A DNA stretch of 64,000 nt from Tetranychus cinnabarinus. Lineage: Eukaryota; Arthropoda; Arachnida; Trombidiformes; Tetranychidae. The DNA is taken from positions 7,765,001 through 7,829,000 of the forward strand of contig WHVY01000002.1 in assembly GCA_022266195.1 (NCBI GenBank), written 5' to 3'. The notes beneath the pieces were generated by a model. The model was not told where the DNA came from. It saw only the letters and a program-made list of their open reading frames with translations, and made no database searches. Below, piece after piece: positions 38,148 through 48,681 of this stretch. The position numbers and the translations under genes are program-made. Numbering within the stretch: position 1 is the first letter of the stretch; every line of letters starts with the position of its first letter.

Positions 38148-39954
38148 ATGGCTTTTCAATTGTTAACAATAGTGTTGATTGTCTTACAATTTCAGTTGAG
38201 TTTAACTGATCATTGTATCAAAAGGTCTTTCGATCAAAATTCATTTGTTTGTGCTTGTGATACTCTTTCATGCCCTTCAATACCGGGAACAACTCGACCT
38301 CCAAAGGGTTACATCGATCAATGGGTTTCCTCACGAAGTCAACACCGTTTTAACTTTACTCGACTCGATCTCGTGCATTTAACAAATCCTTCAAATCCTC
38401 CATCACTTGAAGTAACATTGAGATTGAATGATCGCAGACAAACTATCAATGGTTTTGGTGGAGGCTTCACTGATGCCACAGGACTAAATTTACTTGAGTT
38501 AACCATGGCTTTGCGAGATCAAATAATGAAAGACTATTTCTCAACCGATGGAATAGATTATTCAATTGGTCGAGTCCCAATCGGCGGAACTGATTTCTCT
38601 TCTCGAGCTTATACTTATGATGATAACAATGGTGAAGAAGATTTAGAATTGAAACACTTTGCACTTCAACCTGAAGACAAAAATTTAAAGGTAATCAACA
38701 TTTGTGATTCGAGCTTTCGATTTGCTTTTCTCAATTGTTATTTCATTTACAGATTCCAATAATTAAAAGAGCTTTAGAACTGAAAAATGGTACATTTAGA
38801 TTGATTTGTAGCTCTTGGTCGTCACCAGGCTGGATGAAAACCAATGGCGATCTTGTTGGAGCCGGGTATCTTAGAGGAGGGCCTGGTGGACCTTATTATA
38901 AAGCCTGGGCCAAATATTTAATAAAGTAAATAATATTTGCATACAAAAAATCGAAAAAGAACCCCAACTTCAAGATCAAAATTATTGATGATTGTTATTA
39001 ATATTAATTTGATAGATTCCTTGATTCGTATGCAGAAGAGGGAATAAACTTTTGGGCAATGGCAACTCAAAATGAGCCAAACATAGCGTTTGAAGTTTCT
39101 GACTTTTCCTTGCAGACACTCCTTTTTACACCAGAAAACATGCGAGATTGGGTTAAATACGACTTAGGACCTGAACTTGAAAAGGCTGGTTATGGCAGAG
39201 ATAAACTCAATTTGCTTCTTCTCGATGACAACAGACAACTTCTTGTTAATTACACTCAGATTGTTCTTACAGATGAAACAGCCGCTTCCTTCATCAACGG
39301 CATTTCTTTCCATTGGTATATGATTGACAATCAACCACATTATGATGAACTCAATGTGGTTCATAATAACTTTCCGAATCACTTTCTCATTGCAACTGAA
39401 GCATGCGAAGGCTATCAAAGCTCAAGCGTCATAAAAGGTTAGAAGTACTTCCAATCATCTATTCATGAATTGACATCAAATATTCTTTCGGTTTTATTTC
39501 AGCTCAACTTGGAAACTGGACTCGAGCCGAAACTTATGCTAAAGATATACTCGAAGATCTTAATCGTTATACAACTGGTTGGGTTGATTGGAATCTTGTT
39601 CTCGACACAAAAGGAGGTCCTTCAAATGACGGGAATTCGGCTGATGCTCTAATACTTGTGGACACTGATAAAAACGAATATTATCGTAATCCAATGTTTT
39701 ATTCTTTGGGACATTTCTCCAAGTTTATCCCACCGGGTTCAGTTTACATTGACTATCAAGTGCAAGGCAATTTTTCTGGAGTTTATTTAGCAGCTTTTGA
39801 AGATTCAAGTAATCAAATGGTTATTGTTATCCTCAATACAAATGATAACTCCGTTAGCCTGGTTATCAATAAATTTGCTCCAGTTGCAGTTCCAATAACT
39901 TTGGATGGACACTCAATCAGAACATTGATAACTCCTTCCAGCAATGTGAATTAA
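38148..39954 (+). CDS. Lysosomal glucosylceramidase-like enzyme, GH30 (copy B), 529 residues
   Basis: The exons are 38148-38690, 38753-38925, 39016-39437 and 39503-39954. Their lengths are identical to copy A exon by exon; the introns differ. The signal peptide matches copy A residue for residue. The catalytic glutamates are in ATQNEP (about residue 259) and ATEACEG (about 367). One usually conserved position near the active-site loop reads SSWSSPGW where copy A and human GBA1 have SPW. Differences from copy A are spread along the protein, suggesting both are maintained. AATAAA at about 40041-40046 is a likely polyadenylation signal. Confidence 0.93.
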
Positions 39955-40307
39955 CTTTTCTTATTGATAGAAAATATTTTTGCTAAAACTAACAGTAGGC
40001 AATTAAACAATTTTACTCTCTATTTACCTCCTTGCTCTGTAATAAAAATAAATCATCTTGAGATGAACATAATTCAATATTCATACTGATTTATTTTAAT
40101 TCTTAAGTTCCATTCCATTGCTAATTCCATTACATCGATTCAAGTTATAGTGATGTTTTATCATATTCATTTATGTATTATACATAATTCATTAACCACT
40201 TTGAACAAAGTACACATTGTTACTGTTCAACGCAATAATATGTGAGAGCAACAATTTTGTAAAAATATTTTTATTTGTCAGATATTATTTAAAGTATTTT
40301 TTAAAGA
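39955..40307. other. Convergent intergenic region between GBA copy B and SLC46-like copy 2
   Basis: It contains the GBA copy B polyadenylation signal (about 40041) and the 3' UTR of the minus-strand transporter. No gene is supported. Confidence 0.5.
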
Positions 40308-41923
40308 CTAGAGTACATTATCCTGTTTAGACTGTCCATTTGGTGTTGCACCAATTTCAACATTACTTGGACCAGTTAATATTTTAGTCTTTTTACTTTG
40401 AACGAATCTTATCCATAAACTAACAGCTAATGGATACATTATGATTGAGCCGACTGTAAGCATCACGGCTCCAGGTTGATGAGCAATTGTCGCGCTAAAT
40501 ACTGTAGTATATAAAAAGGTTGCTCCTAATCCGACAAAAGTTTCCAATGCCGTTGAAAGAGTAAAGATTTGAGCAGATTCTGCGGGTTCGACGGTAGAAA
40601 CGATGAGACTTCTAATTGCAACACTAGACATTCGTCCACATGAACCAATTATATATCCAGCAATGTAACCTCGAACAGACAAAAATATTCCTCTGATAAC
40701 GAAAAATGCAGACAATGATAAACATCCAAAAATAGCGATGCTTGGATCAGAAAGGCCTAGAAACTTGAGCAGTGATGGACCGATTGAAGTAGCAATGGTT
40801 GGTGGTATGTAACCAAGAGTCAATAGTTTTGTATATGCATCTTCAGTCAGCCCATAAACACGTTGAACAAACTGGTAAGAGATGCCATCCTCTCCATTAA
40901 GCGATGCATTACAAACAGCTCCTGAAGTGATTAATAATATCAATCGAAGTCGACCCTGGTTTGGCCTCTTAATTGCAAATACTGACAAAAATTGTTTCGC
41001 TCTCGATAACTGGAAAACTTCTTTAACAACTTGCGAGAAAGAAGCATCATCTTTCTCAGGATTTTTGTTGATAACGAAATTGGGTTTCATCAAACCCACA
41101 TAAACAAATCCACAAAGGTTTATTCCTAGACTGGTCATTAGAACTCCGACATAATTCTTACGATGATTACCAAACCACGGATTCATGGCGAATATGGCAC
41201 CACTTGAGTAACTCGAGCTAAGCATGCCTGTAAATTATATTTCCATTAGCACCCAATCAATATGCATTAAACTTCAATTTTCTTACCAATTTTGACAATA
41301 AACTCAATTACAGCAAATCGTATAATCACAAGATGGCTTGGAGTTCCCCACGAAATGGAAGTATAAACACAACTGAATAACAAAAATATGCCACCACACA
41401 TCGAGTAAGGAATATACGACAATAATAAAGCCCACCAAGCTAGTTAATAAAAGATGTTATTCAATCAGATTTGTAATGTAAATCAAGTAGCTTAAATGGT
41501 AAACGATTAGTTGAAAGGTAACTTACGAGCTTTAAAGACGAAAAGATTGACTATTAATAGTGAAACTTGACAAACGCCACCAAAAAAGACTGTCATGAGC
41601 ATGAGTTTGAAATACTTTGGATAATTTCCCAGCCAATAGCCGATGAAAATGGACAAAATTAAACATGGCGTATTGATGATAACGAATTGCCAGTTCTTAA
41701 ATGTATTGGCAACTCGAAGTATTTCTTGGGTTTCCTTTGAATCAGGATACGATGTGAAATCTGCACAAAAACTTTCGTTCAATTTAAGATGATTCATACA
41801 AACTTTGTCCTCCATTAATGTGGTTACAGCCATCATTTGTATAAGATAGCCCATAGCACCGAATAGGATGCAAAAGTCAAATTTCATTAAATTTAAATAC
41901 GAAAAGAAAGCTTTAGTATTCAT
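40308..41923 (-). CDS. SLC46-like major facilitator transporter (copy 2), 489 residues
   Basis: The exons are 41923-41527, 41439-41287 and 41227-40308. Exons 1 and 2 are the same length as in copy 1 (397 and 153 nt) and the split codons are at the same positions. About 12 membrane segments, loop-1 cysteines and an NES glycosylation site are present. It is closest to copy 4: they share MNPWFGNHRKNY, FSATIAHQPGAVMLTVGS and most of exon 1. The substrate is unknown. Confidence 0.8.
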
Positions 41924-42018
41924 TTTCACTTTTCACTTTTGATTAACTTTCACTTGAAATAAATAGCAGAACCGAATGAACAGTTGATCAATTTGAGAAA
42001 ATATTTATTCTGATTCTG

Positions 42019-42028
42019 TTTTTATACC
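42019..42028 (-). promoter_or_regulatory. TATA-like box of SLC46-like copy 2
   Basis: GGTATAAAAA on the minus strand, about 95 bases before the ATG. The same element and flanking bases occur upstream of copy 3 and, slightly changed, copy 4. Confidence 0.6.
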
Positions 42029-42029
42029 A

Positions 42030-43010
42030 TTCAGATCCTATTTTCATCTATCGATATTGAATCAATCTGGGATTAAGCTATAGATTATGGATAATCGTTT
42101 GCTTTTTTTGCACTCATTGAATGCTCGAGTGTAAAGTGCTCATGTTACTTGAACTTTGAGCCGCATACGTGATAATAATCGAAGTCAAAGGGTTTTTCGT
42201 TTAGCTGTTCGAGTTCCTTCAGTCATTCGAGCTTCACTTTCACCAACTTTTATCAAACAATTTTCTGGTGATTTTAAGCTTCTAGTCGATCGAAGCCTCA
42301 ACATTAAGCGAAGCTCTAACCATTTTAATAGGCCGTTGTTATGATGATATTGTTCTATTTCTTGTTAAGTTTCAATTTATCCTAAACACAATTTGAGTAG
42401 AAATTTTCATAAATCACAATTTACTGTGCAAATAAGTTTGTTAAATCGCCTTTTGTCAGTTTGATGATCTCTTAATGGATTCAATACTCTGATTTAACAT
42501 TTTGAATGATTTTACAATTGCAAAAGAGTCAACCGATTGCGAGTCAAATGATGCGTTTATATTGCGTTTGGTAAAACAATGAATCGCAATTAATTTTAAT
42601 AACTTAATCCAATGATTTCACCATATTCATACATGTATTTGCACGTGTAATAGTTCTAGCTAATGAAACTGATAATCCAATGATTTGAGAAATGATTTTC
42701 CATGAATAATCTTTTAAGCCTGATAAAGCACATTGTCAGATGTAATAGTACTAGCGTCTTATGATAATAAAGAACCAGCATCTTTATCTTTAGCGGAATC
42801 TTTATTTGCAGTTATTGACGAAACATATCAGATGGTTAAATCATAAATTATCAATATAAATTGACTTGACAATAAATAGCAAAAGGAAACTATTCGGATC
42901 TGTCTAGTTTCGAAACCCATGAAGCATTTTAAATATTGCTATCTCTTTCTATGAATGCTATTTGTATCAATATCATAAGCTACCTTCATAGACTTCCCAG
43001 GAAATATGCA
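42030..43010. repeat. Duplicated upstream block U1
   Basis: This non-coding block upstream of transporter copy 2 matches 45183-45610 (U2) in its first half and about 45780-46680 (U3) over most of its length. Shared landmarks are TTAAGCTATAGATTATGGAT (U1, U2), GCGAAGCTCTAACCATTTTA (U1, U3) and TCTGTCTAGTTTCGAAACCC (42899 and 46571). It includes a broken version of the 61-residue ORF seen intact in U3. About 43010-43440 has no recognised feature. Confidence 0.75.
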
Positions 43011-43483
43011 TGAGACATGTTGTTCAAGTTCAACCTTAAAAAACTCTTTTTATTAAGCAAATTGCTTACAATAGTCTTCGTCCAAAAATCTAAATAACTT
43101 TCAAGCACGACTTAACTTTGAGGTATACTTTACACTGTGAAGACAAAACTAGGAAAGATTCTGATGGAATTTTTCGAGTCTGTAGATTTAAGTGATCTTT
43201 ATTGCAAAAAAGTCTTGAATTGAGAATAGAGATATTGAAGGATAGAGATTTTCTGCGGTTGATGCAAAAAGATCAACTATTACACCATTCTGTGAAAAAT
43301 GTAGCTGATCGATTTGAAGATTGAAGATTTGAATCAAGATCGAACTACGACTAAATGTATTGATTGAAAATTTGGTCGTTCAAGTCGTTCAACTGTTGTT
43401 AGCCGTTAACCATTCCAACAAATATAGAGCATAAACATTTTATAAAAATATTTTTAATTGTTATAAAAAAGCAATTTTAGAGA

Positions 43484-45073
43484 CTAGAGTACATTTTTAG
43501 ACTGTCCATTTGATTTTTGATCAATTTCAATATTACTTGGACTAGTTAAAAGTTTAGTTTTTTTACTTTGAACAAATCTTATCCATAAACTAACAGCTAA
43601 TGGATACATTATGATTGAGCCGACTAGAAGCATCACAGCTCCAGGTTGATGAGCAATTGTTAAAGTAAATACTGAAGTATACAAAAAGGTTGCACCTAAT
43701 CCGACAATGGTTTCAAGTGCCGTTGAAAGGGTAAAAATTAGAGCCGACTCCGCAGGATCAACAGTTGAAACGATGAGACTTCTAATTGCAACGCTTGAGA
43801 TTCGTCCACATGAACCAATTACATATCCAGCAATGTAACCTCGAACAGTCAAAAATATTCCTCTGATAACGAAAAATGCGACCAATGATAAAGATCCAAA
43901 TATAGCGATACTGGAATCAGAAAGGCCTAAAAGTTTAAGTAAAGTAGGTCCGACTGAGGTCGCAATGGTTGGTGGTATGTAAACTCGGGTCAACATTGAT
44001 GTATATGCTTCTTCAGTCAGTCCATAAACTCGTTGAGCAAACTGGTAGGCAATGCTGTCTTCGCTAAAGAGTGCAGCATTACAAATAGCTCCTGAAGTTA
44101 TCAATAATATCAATCGAAGTCGACCCTGATTCGGTCTTTTCAGTGTGAAAATTGCTAGACACTCTTTGGCTCGTGATAAACGGAAAACATCCTTGACAAC
44201 TTGAGGGAAAGAAGCATCATCTTTCTCGGGATTTTTGTTGATAACAAAACTGGGTTTCATCACAACAGCATAAATCAGCCCAAAAACGTACATCAAAAGA
44301 CTAGTCAACAAAACTCCGACATAATTCTTGCGTTGATTACCAAACCATGGATGCATAGCAAATATGGCACCACTTGAGTAACTCGAACCAAGCATTCCTG
44401 TAAATTATATTTCGATTAGCACCCAATCAATATGACTTAAACTGCCTTAATTTTCTTACCCATTTTAACAATGAACTCAATGACAGCAAATCTTATTATC
44501 ACAAGATGACTTGGAGTTCCCCACGAAATAGAAGTATAAATAGCACTGAATAACAAAAATACACCGCCACACATCGAGTAAGGAATATACGACAATAATA
44601 AAGCCCACCAAGCTGGTCAATAAAAGATGTTGGTTTAGTCAAATATACAAGAAAGGTCATTTTAAATGTAACTTACGAGCTTGAAAGAAGTAAAGATTGA
44701 CCAGCAATAATGAAACTTTACAAATGCTACCAAAAAAGACTGAAATGATCATGAATTTGAAATACTTTGGATAATTTCCCAGCCAATAGCCAACAAAAAT
44801 GGACAGAAGTAGACATGGCGTGTTGATGAGGACAAATTGCCAGTTTTTGAACGAATTGGCAACTCGAAGTATTTCTTGGGTTTCCACTGAATCAGGATAG
44901 GATGTGAAATCTGCGCAAAAACTTTCGTTCAATTTAAGGTGATTTAGGCACATTTTATCCTCCATCAATTGGGTTACAACCATGTTTTGTAGTTGATAAC
45001 CAAGGGAACAAAAAATGATCTCGAAATCAAATTTCATTAAATTCAAATACGAAAGGAATTCTTTGGTATTCAT
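43484..45073 (-). CDS. SLC46-like major facilitator transporter (copy 3), 487 residues
   Basis: The exons are 45073-44677, 44612-44460 and 44397-43484, with the same structure as the other copies. Topology and loop features are those of the family, with an NES site in loop 1. Parts of exon 3 (VVKDVFRLSRAKECLAIF) are more like copy 1 than copies 2 and 4, while exon 1 resembles copies 2 and 4. That may reflect gene conversion or different rates of change. Confidence 0.8.
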
Positions 45074-45172
45074 TTTTACTTTTCACTTTTGATTAACTTT
45101 TGCTTTAAACAAACAACTAGTAAAACCGAATAGATAGTCGATTAAAATGAGAAACTGTTAATTCTGATTCTG

Positions 45173-45182
45173 TTTTTATACC
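45173..45182 (-). promoter_or_regulatory. TATA-like box of SLC46-like copy 3
   Basis: GGTATAAAAA on the minus strand, about 100 bases before the ATG, in sequence shared with the copy 2 promoter. Confidence 0.6.
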
Positions 45183-45688
45183 ATTCTGATTCTATTTTCA
45201 TCTATCGATATTGAATCAATCTGGGATTAAGCTATAGATTATGGATAATCGTTTGCTTTTTTTGCACTCATTAAATGCTCGAGGGTAAAGTGCTCATGTT
45301 ACTTAAACTTTGAACTGCATACTTTATAATGATTGAAGTTAAAGGGTTTTTCGTTTAGCTATTCGAGTTTCTTTAGTCATTCAAGCTTCATTTTCACCAA
45401 CTTTTATCAAAAATTTTCTGGTGATTTTAAGCTTCTAGTCGATCGAAGCTCAACATTTTAATAGGCCGTTGTTATGATAATATTGTTCCATTTCTGGCTC
45501 AATTCATCGAAACTGAGTAGAAATTTTCATAAATCACAATTTACTGTGCAAATTAGTCTTAAATTAAATCGTCTTTTCCAGTTTGATGATCTCTTAATGG
45601 ATTCTAATTCTAATTTGATACTCTTAAGTAATTAACACTCAATTTGTCAAACAAAATACTTGAATGAGGTGATTGCATCGAAGAAAAC

Positions 45689-45737
45689 ATTTATTATTAA
45701 TATTATTATTATTATTAATATTTATTTATTAATATAT
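45689..45737. repeat. ATT/AAT microsatellite
   Basis: An imperfect run of TTA/ATT units at the boundary between duplicated blocks U2 and U3. Confidence 0.8.
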
Positions 45738-46484
45738 CAACCTTTCTTTACATCATTCATAGAAATCTTATTTCAATCTAATATTAATATTAACAAATCT
45801 GGGATTTAATTAATCGATAGATTAGTCAAATTAATACTTTCTGTGGCGTAATTTGTTGTTTTCGCACTTAATCAGCGCACTGAGAGTGTCAATGTTACAA
45901 GGTTTTTTGATTTCATGATTGGGACAAATCGCTATTAATTGGAATCAGAGGGTTATTCGATATTCGTTATATATCAAATTTTTTCTATTTGAGGTTCCTT
46001 GAGAAAATTTCCAACAACTTTTATCAGAATATTTTCTGGTAATTCCAAGCTTTTGGTTGATCGAAGCTAAAAGATGAAGCGAAGCTCTAACCATTTTAAT
46101 CGGCCGTTGTGAGGATAATTCTATTGAATTTCTAGTTGAATTTCAATTCGTCCATAAATAGCAATTTACTGTCTAAATTGTTGGTTCAATTTATTTATTC
46201 AATTTGATAATCTCTCAATGGATTTAATTCAATGCTAAATGAATTTAAAAAATTTTTACTTAGAGTGTCAATCAATTGACCATCAAAATTTTCAGTACAA
46301 GCGTCCTTGCCTTTGATCAAACAATAAATCGGCACATAATCCATTGATTCCAAAAATGATTTCTCAGATAATATCTTTTAAAATCTGTTTCAGATGTAAT
46401 AGTATTATTAATAGCAACAAAGTTTATGTTAATATCAAACTCTCTCACGCATCGACAAATTATTCAATATCAGAAGTCTAAATC

Positions 46485-46670
46485 ATGATCGAGAAAATGT
46501 TATATCAAATGGATAAATATTATCACATGAGTCGACTTAACATGTTATTAGCTGAAGGAAAATATCCAGATCTGTCTAGTTTCGAAACCCATGAAGCTTG
46601 TTATAATCACTATATCCATCTATTGTTATCAAAAGCTAAATCTATTGACATCCCAGGATTAGATCAATAA
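46485..46670 (+). CDS. Small ORF of 61 residues, unknown
   Basis: The ORF has an ATG start and no detectable signal peptide or membrane segment. It is His/Tyr/Leu-rich with the segment DLSSFETHEACYNHYIH. The homologous stretch in block U1 (about 42893-43000) keeps DLSSFETHEA but then has a stop and frame changes. It may be a short gene, a fragment of a larger one carried in the duplication, or chance. No family was recognised. Confidence 0.25.
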   Translation: MIEKMLYQMDKYYHMSRLNMLLAEGKYPDLSSFETHEACYNHYIHLLLSKAKSIDIPGLDQ

Positions 46671-46797
46671 ATTACATCTTTTATTTTTCTTTCCATCTCA
46701 TCTGTAATCCTAATGTACCTTCTTGATCCAAGCATCACAGAATATTCGGACTGCTCAATTTTGATTGCTAAAAAATGTGATGCAATTAATTTCTGTG

Positions 46798-47247
46798 TTT
46801 TGTACAGTTGTGTGACTAGATTTTTTTATCAAAAGCATTTTCTGGTATAAATTTTAATGGCCAACCAGGAAATATACTTACTTTGAGAAATAAAGTTTTC
46901 TGTTTCTGAAAAACAGGTCAAAGTCGATTTTCAGTTAAATCGACCGCTTTCTTTGACCTTAAGAGTTGAAGAGATGAAACTTATTATGAGTGCATAAAAT
47001 TTGCTGGTTTACACCATGACCGAATAATTTTATCAATTTATCGACAGTTCTCTTTATTTTGACCATTGGCCTTAAAACTCTAAACCTCAATATTTAGATA
47101 ATTTTAGCACCTACAATCATCATTCTTCGTTCAATCATTAGATTCTATCATAAGCTATAATATAACATAACTGAATTTCTAAGAAAATCTTATTTATACC
47201 AGAAAAATGGATTTGATAAAAAATCTAATCACACAACTGTACAAAAG
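46798..47247. mobile_element. MITE-like element with about 50-bp terminal inverted repeats
   Basis: The left end begins TTTTGTACAGTTGTGTGACT. The right end (47196-47247) is its inverse with a few mismatches, including TTTATACCAGAAAA and CACACAACTGTACAAAA. The interior of about 350 bases has no ORF. No clear target duplication was seen. The non-autonomous DNA transposon assignment is from structure only. Confidence 0.75.
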
Positions 47248-47405
47248 GCAATTGTGGCTCCAACTTTGTCCTAGATTTTCACTTCGGTGTTTAGCTGCCC
47301 GAGCTGCTATTGGATACAAGATAGCCTACCAAGATATTGTATCTAGAATGTTGGAAGGATTTCTTGAAATTCATTGACATGACAAACATTATCAATACCA
47401 TCAAC

Positions 47406-48260
47406 AGTAGTTATAAAAAGTTCCAAAAGTTCCAGTAGTTACAAAACTGTTTTACTGGGCCAAGACTGTTTTACTAGGCCACTCTAGGCCAAAGCCCGGG
47501 TCTAGGTCCAAAACAAATTGCATTACTAAACCAGAATTAAGTAATTTCTTCGCGCCTTACCCTTTCCCACGCTAACTAAACTTTCCCACGGTTAGTCAAA
47601 ACTAAAAATGAACCATTTACTAACGAACGTTTCGTAAGTAAATAAAAACAAACAAAAGGGATGAAATTAACTGGAATTTATTGAATAATGATCTAATCTT
47701 TCTAAGATTTGCTCCTCTGGAACTTGACTCAATCTCTGTAGCTCTTTTAAACAATACTGGGCAAATGTTAAATCTTTACCATCCAGTATTTCTAGCATTT
47801 TCTTTAATTCTTGATTTTCTGCGTGTAACCTTCCAGCTTTCGCAGCTTCGATACTTAATAATTTGTCGATCCTGATCATCGTCTCTTTTTTTCTTTAACC
47901 AGCTTTGCACTTTTGTATTTAATGCTGTCTTTGCACACTTTGTTCAAAGTTTGCTCAACTACGTATTTCACAAAGACCTTGTGTTGATTGGGTATAGTAG
48001 AATACCTCTCCATGATTTTAATTATTGTTTCAATTTTACCCTTTATTGGCGAGGGCTTTTCCAATTAAGTAAGTAAGTTGAAAACTTCTGACGCCGGTGA
48101 GGATGATGATTTTCCTGGTGTTGGAGAATGACAAGTGATGTAGAAGTGACAATTTATTTTGGCCTAGATCCGGGCCTTGACCTAGATTGGCCTGGCCTAG
48201 TAAAACAGTTTTGGCCCAGTAAAACAGTTTTGGAACTGTTCCGGACTTTTTATAACTACT
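47406..48260. mobile_element. DNA transposon-like element, 855 bp, long TIRs, 6-bp direct flanking repeat
   Basis: The ends begin AGTAGTTATAAAAAGT and are inverted over about 110-120 bases with small gaps. Each TIR contains two copies of an 18-19 bp motif (CTGTTTTACTGGGCC, CTGTTTTACTAGGCC), followed by a GC-rich CTAGGCC region unlike the surrounding AT-rich DNA. The element is flanked by ATCAAC on both sides (47400-47405 and 48261-48266), a likely target site duplication. The interior carries two overlapping minus-strand ORFs. The superfamily is not assigned. Confidence 0.8.
47667..48013 (-). CDS. Two overlapping ORFs inside the TIR element, unknown
   Basis: ORF 1 (ATG at 48013, stop at 47876) encodes a basic peptide ending KLVKEKKRR. 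ORF 2 (ATG at 47879, stop at 47667) encodes 70 residues, Leu/Glu/Lys-rich with a probable helical or coiled-coil stretch (HAENQELKKMLEILDGKDL). The stop of ORF 1 and start of ORF 2 overlap as ATGA just after an A-rich run. This could be one ORF broken by a one-base shift or two coupled ORFs. No transposase signature was recognised. Confidence 0.35.
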
Positions 48261-48266
48261 ATCAAC

Positions 48267-48681
48267 TTTCAAATGTTGTATTGTCCCAATACTGTAATCA
48301 TTTCATCTATTTCCATAATTTCCATTTCCTATCCTTTCTCATGATGTACCATTGACTCTCACTTTGAAACTGTATTGTATATTTGGTAGCGAGCTTATTA
48401 AATTAATGCTTTCTTTATTTTAAAACCTGATTTTCTCAAAAAATGTTCGATCGGAGAAATTTTTTAATATCACAGATGACTCAGTTTTTATGACACTAAA
48501 TCCCATAAAATCCCTACTCTTAACTCGAAAGTGAAATTTTCGCATCAACTCCTTTTGCTGAAAACTTAATTTACTGTTCAATGCAATAAGATGTAAGATG
48601 GGCAATTCTATAAAAAATATTTTTAATTATCATGAATAGGTGATAAAAAATAAATGGTACATAAAAGGTGATTTTATTAGA
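48267..48681. other. 3' flank of SLC46-like copy 4
   Basis: Non-coding sequence between the TIR element and the stop of the minus-strand transporter. No feature was recognised. Confidence 0.5.

Larger units (their letters stand above)
45183..46680. repeat. Duplicated upstream blocks U2 and U3
   Basis: U2 (about 45183-45610) matches the first half of U1. U3 (about 45780-46680) is a more diverged and longer copy with no transporter gene at its left end, so it may mark a lost fifth transporter copy or a nested duplication. An AT simple repeat separates the two. Confidence 0.7.

Noticed and set aside
35661..39954. Horizontal transfer of the GBA genes
   Set aside because: Signal peptide, cysteines, intron structure and composition all fit an ordinary animal GBA family.
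42156..42344. 62-codon ORF in block U1
   Set aside because: It starts at TTG, and the homologous sequence at 45.3 kb is interrupted by stops, so there is no sign of coding constraint.
47667..48064. Transposase in the TIR element
   Set aside because: No DDE-like or other transposase motif is visible in the two short ORFs.
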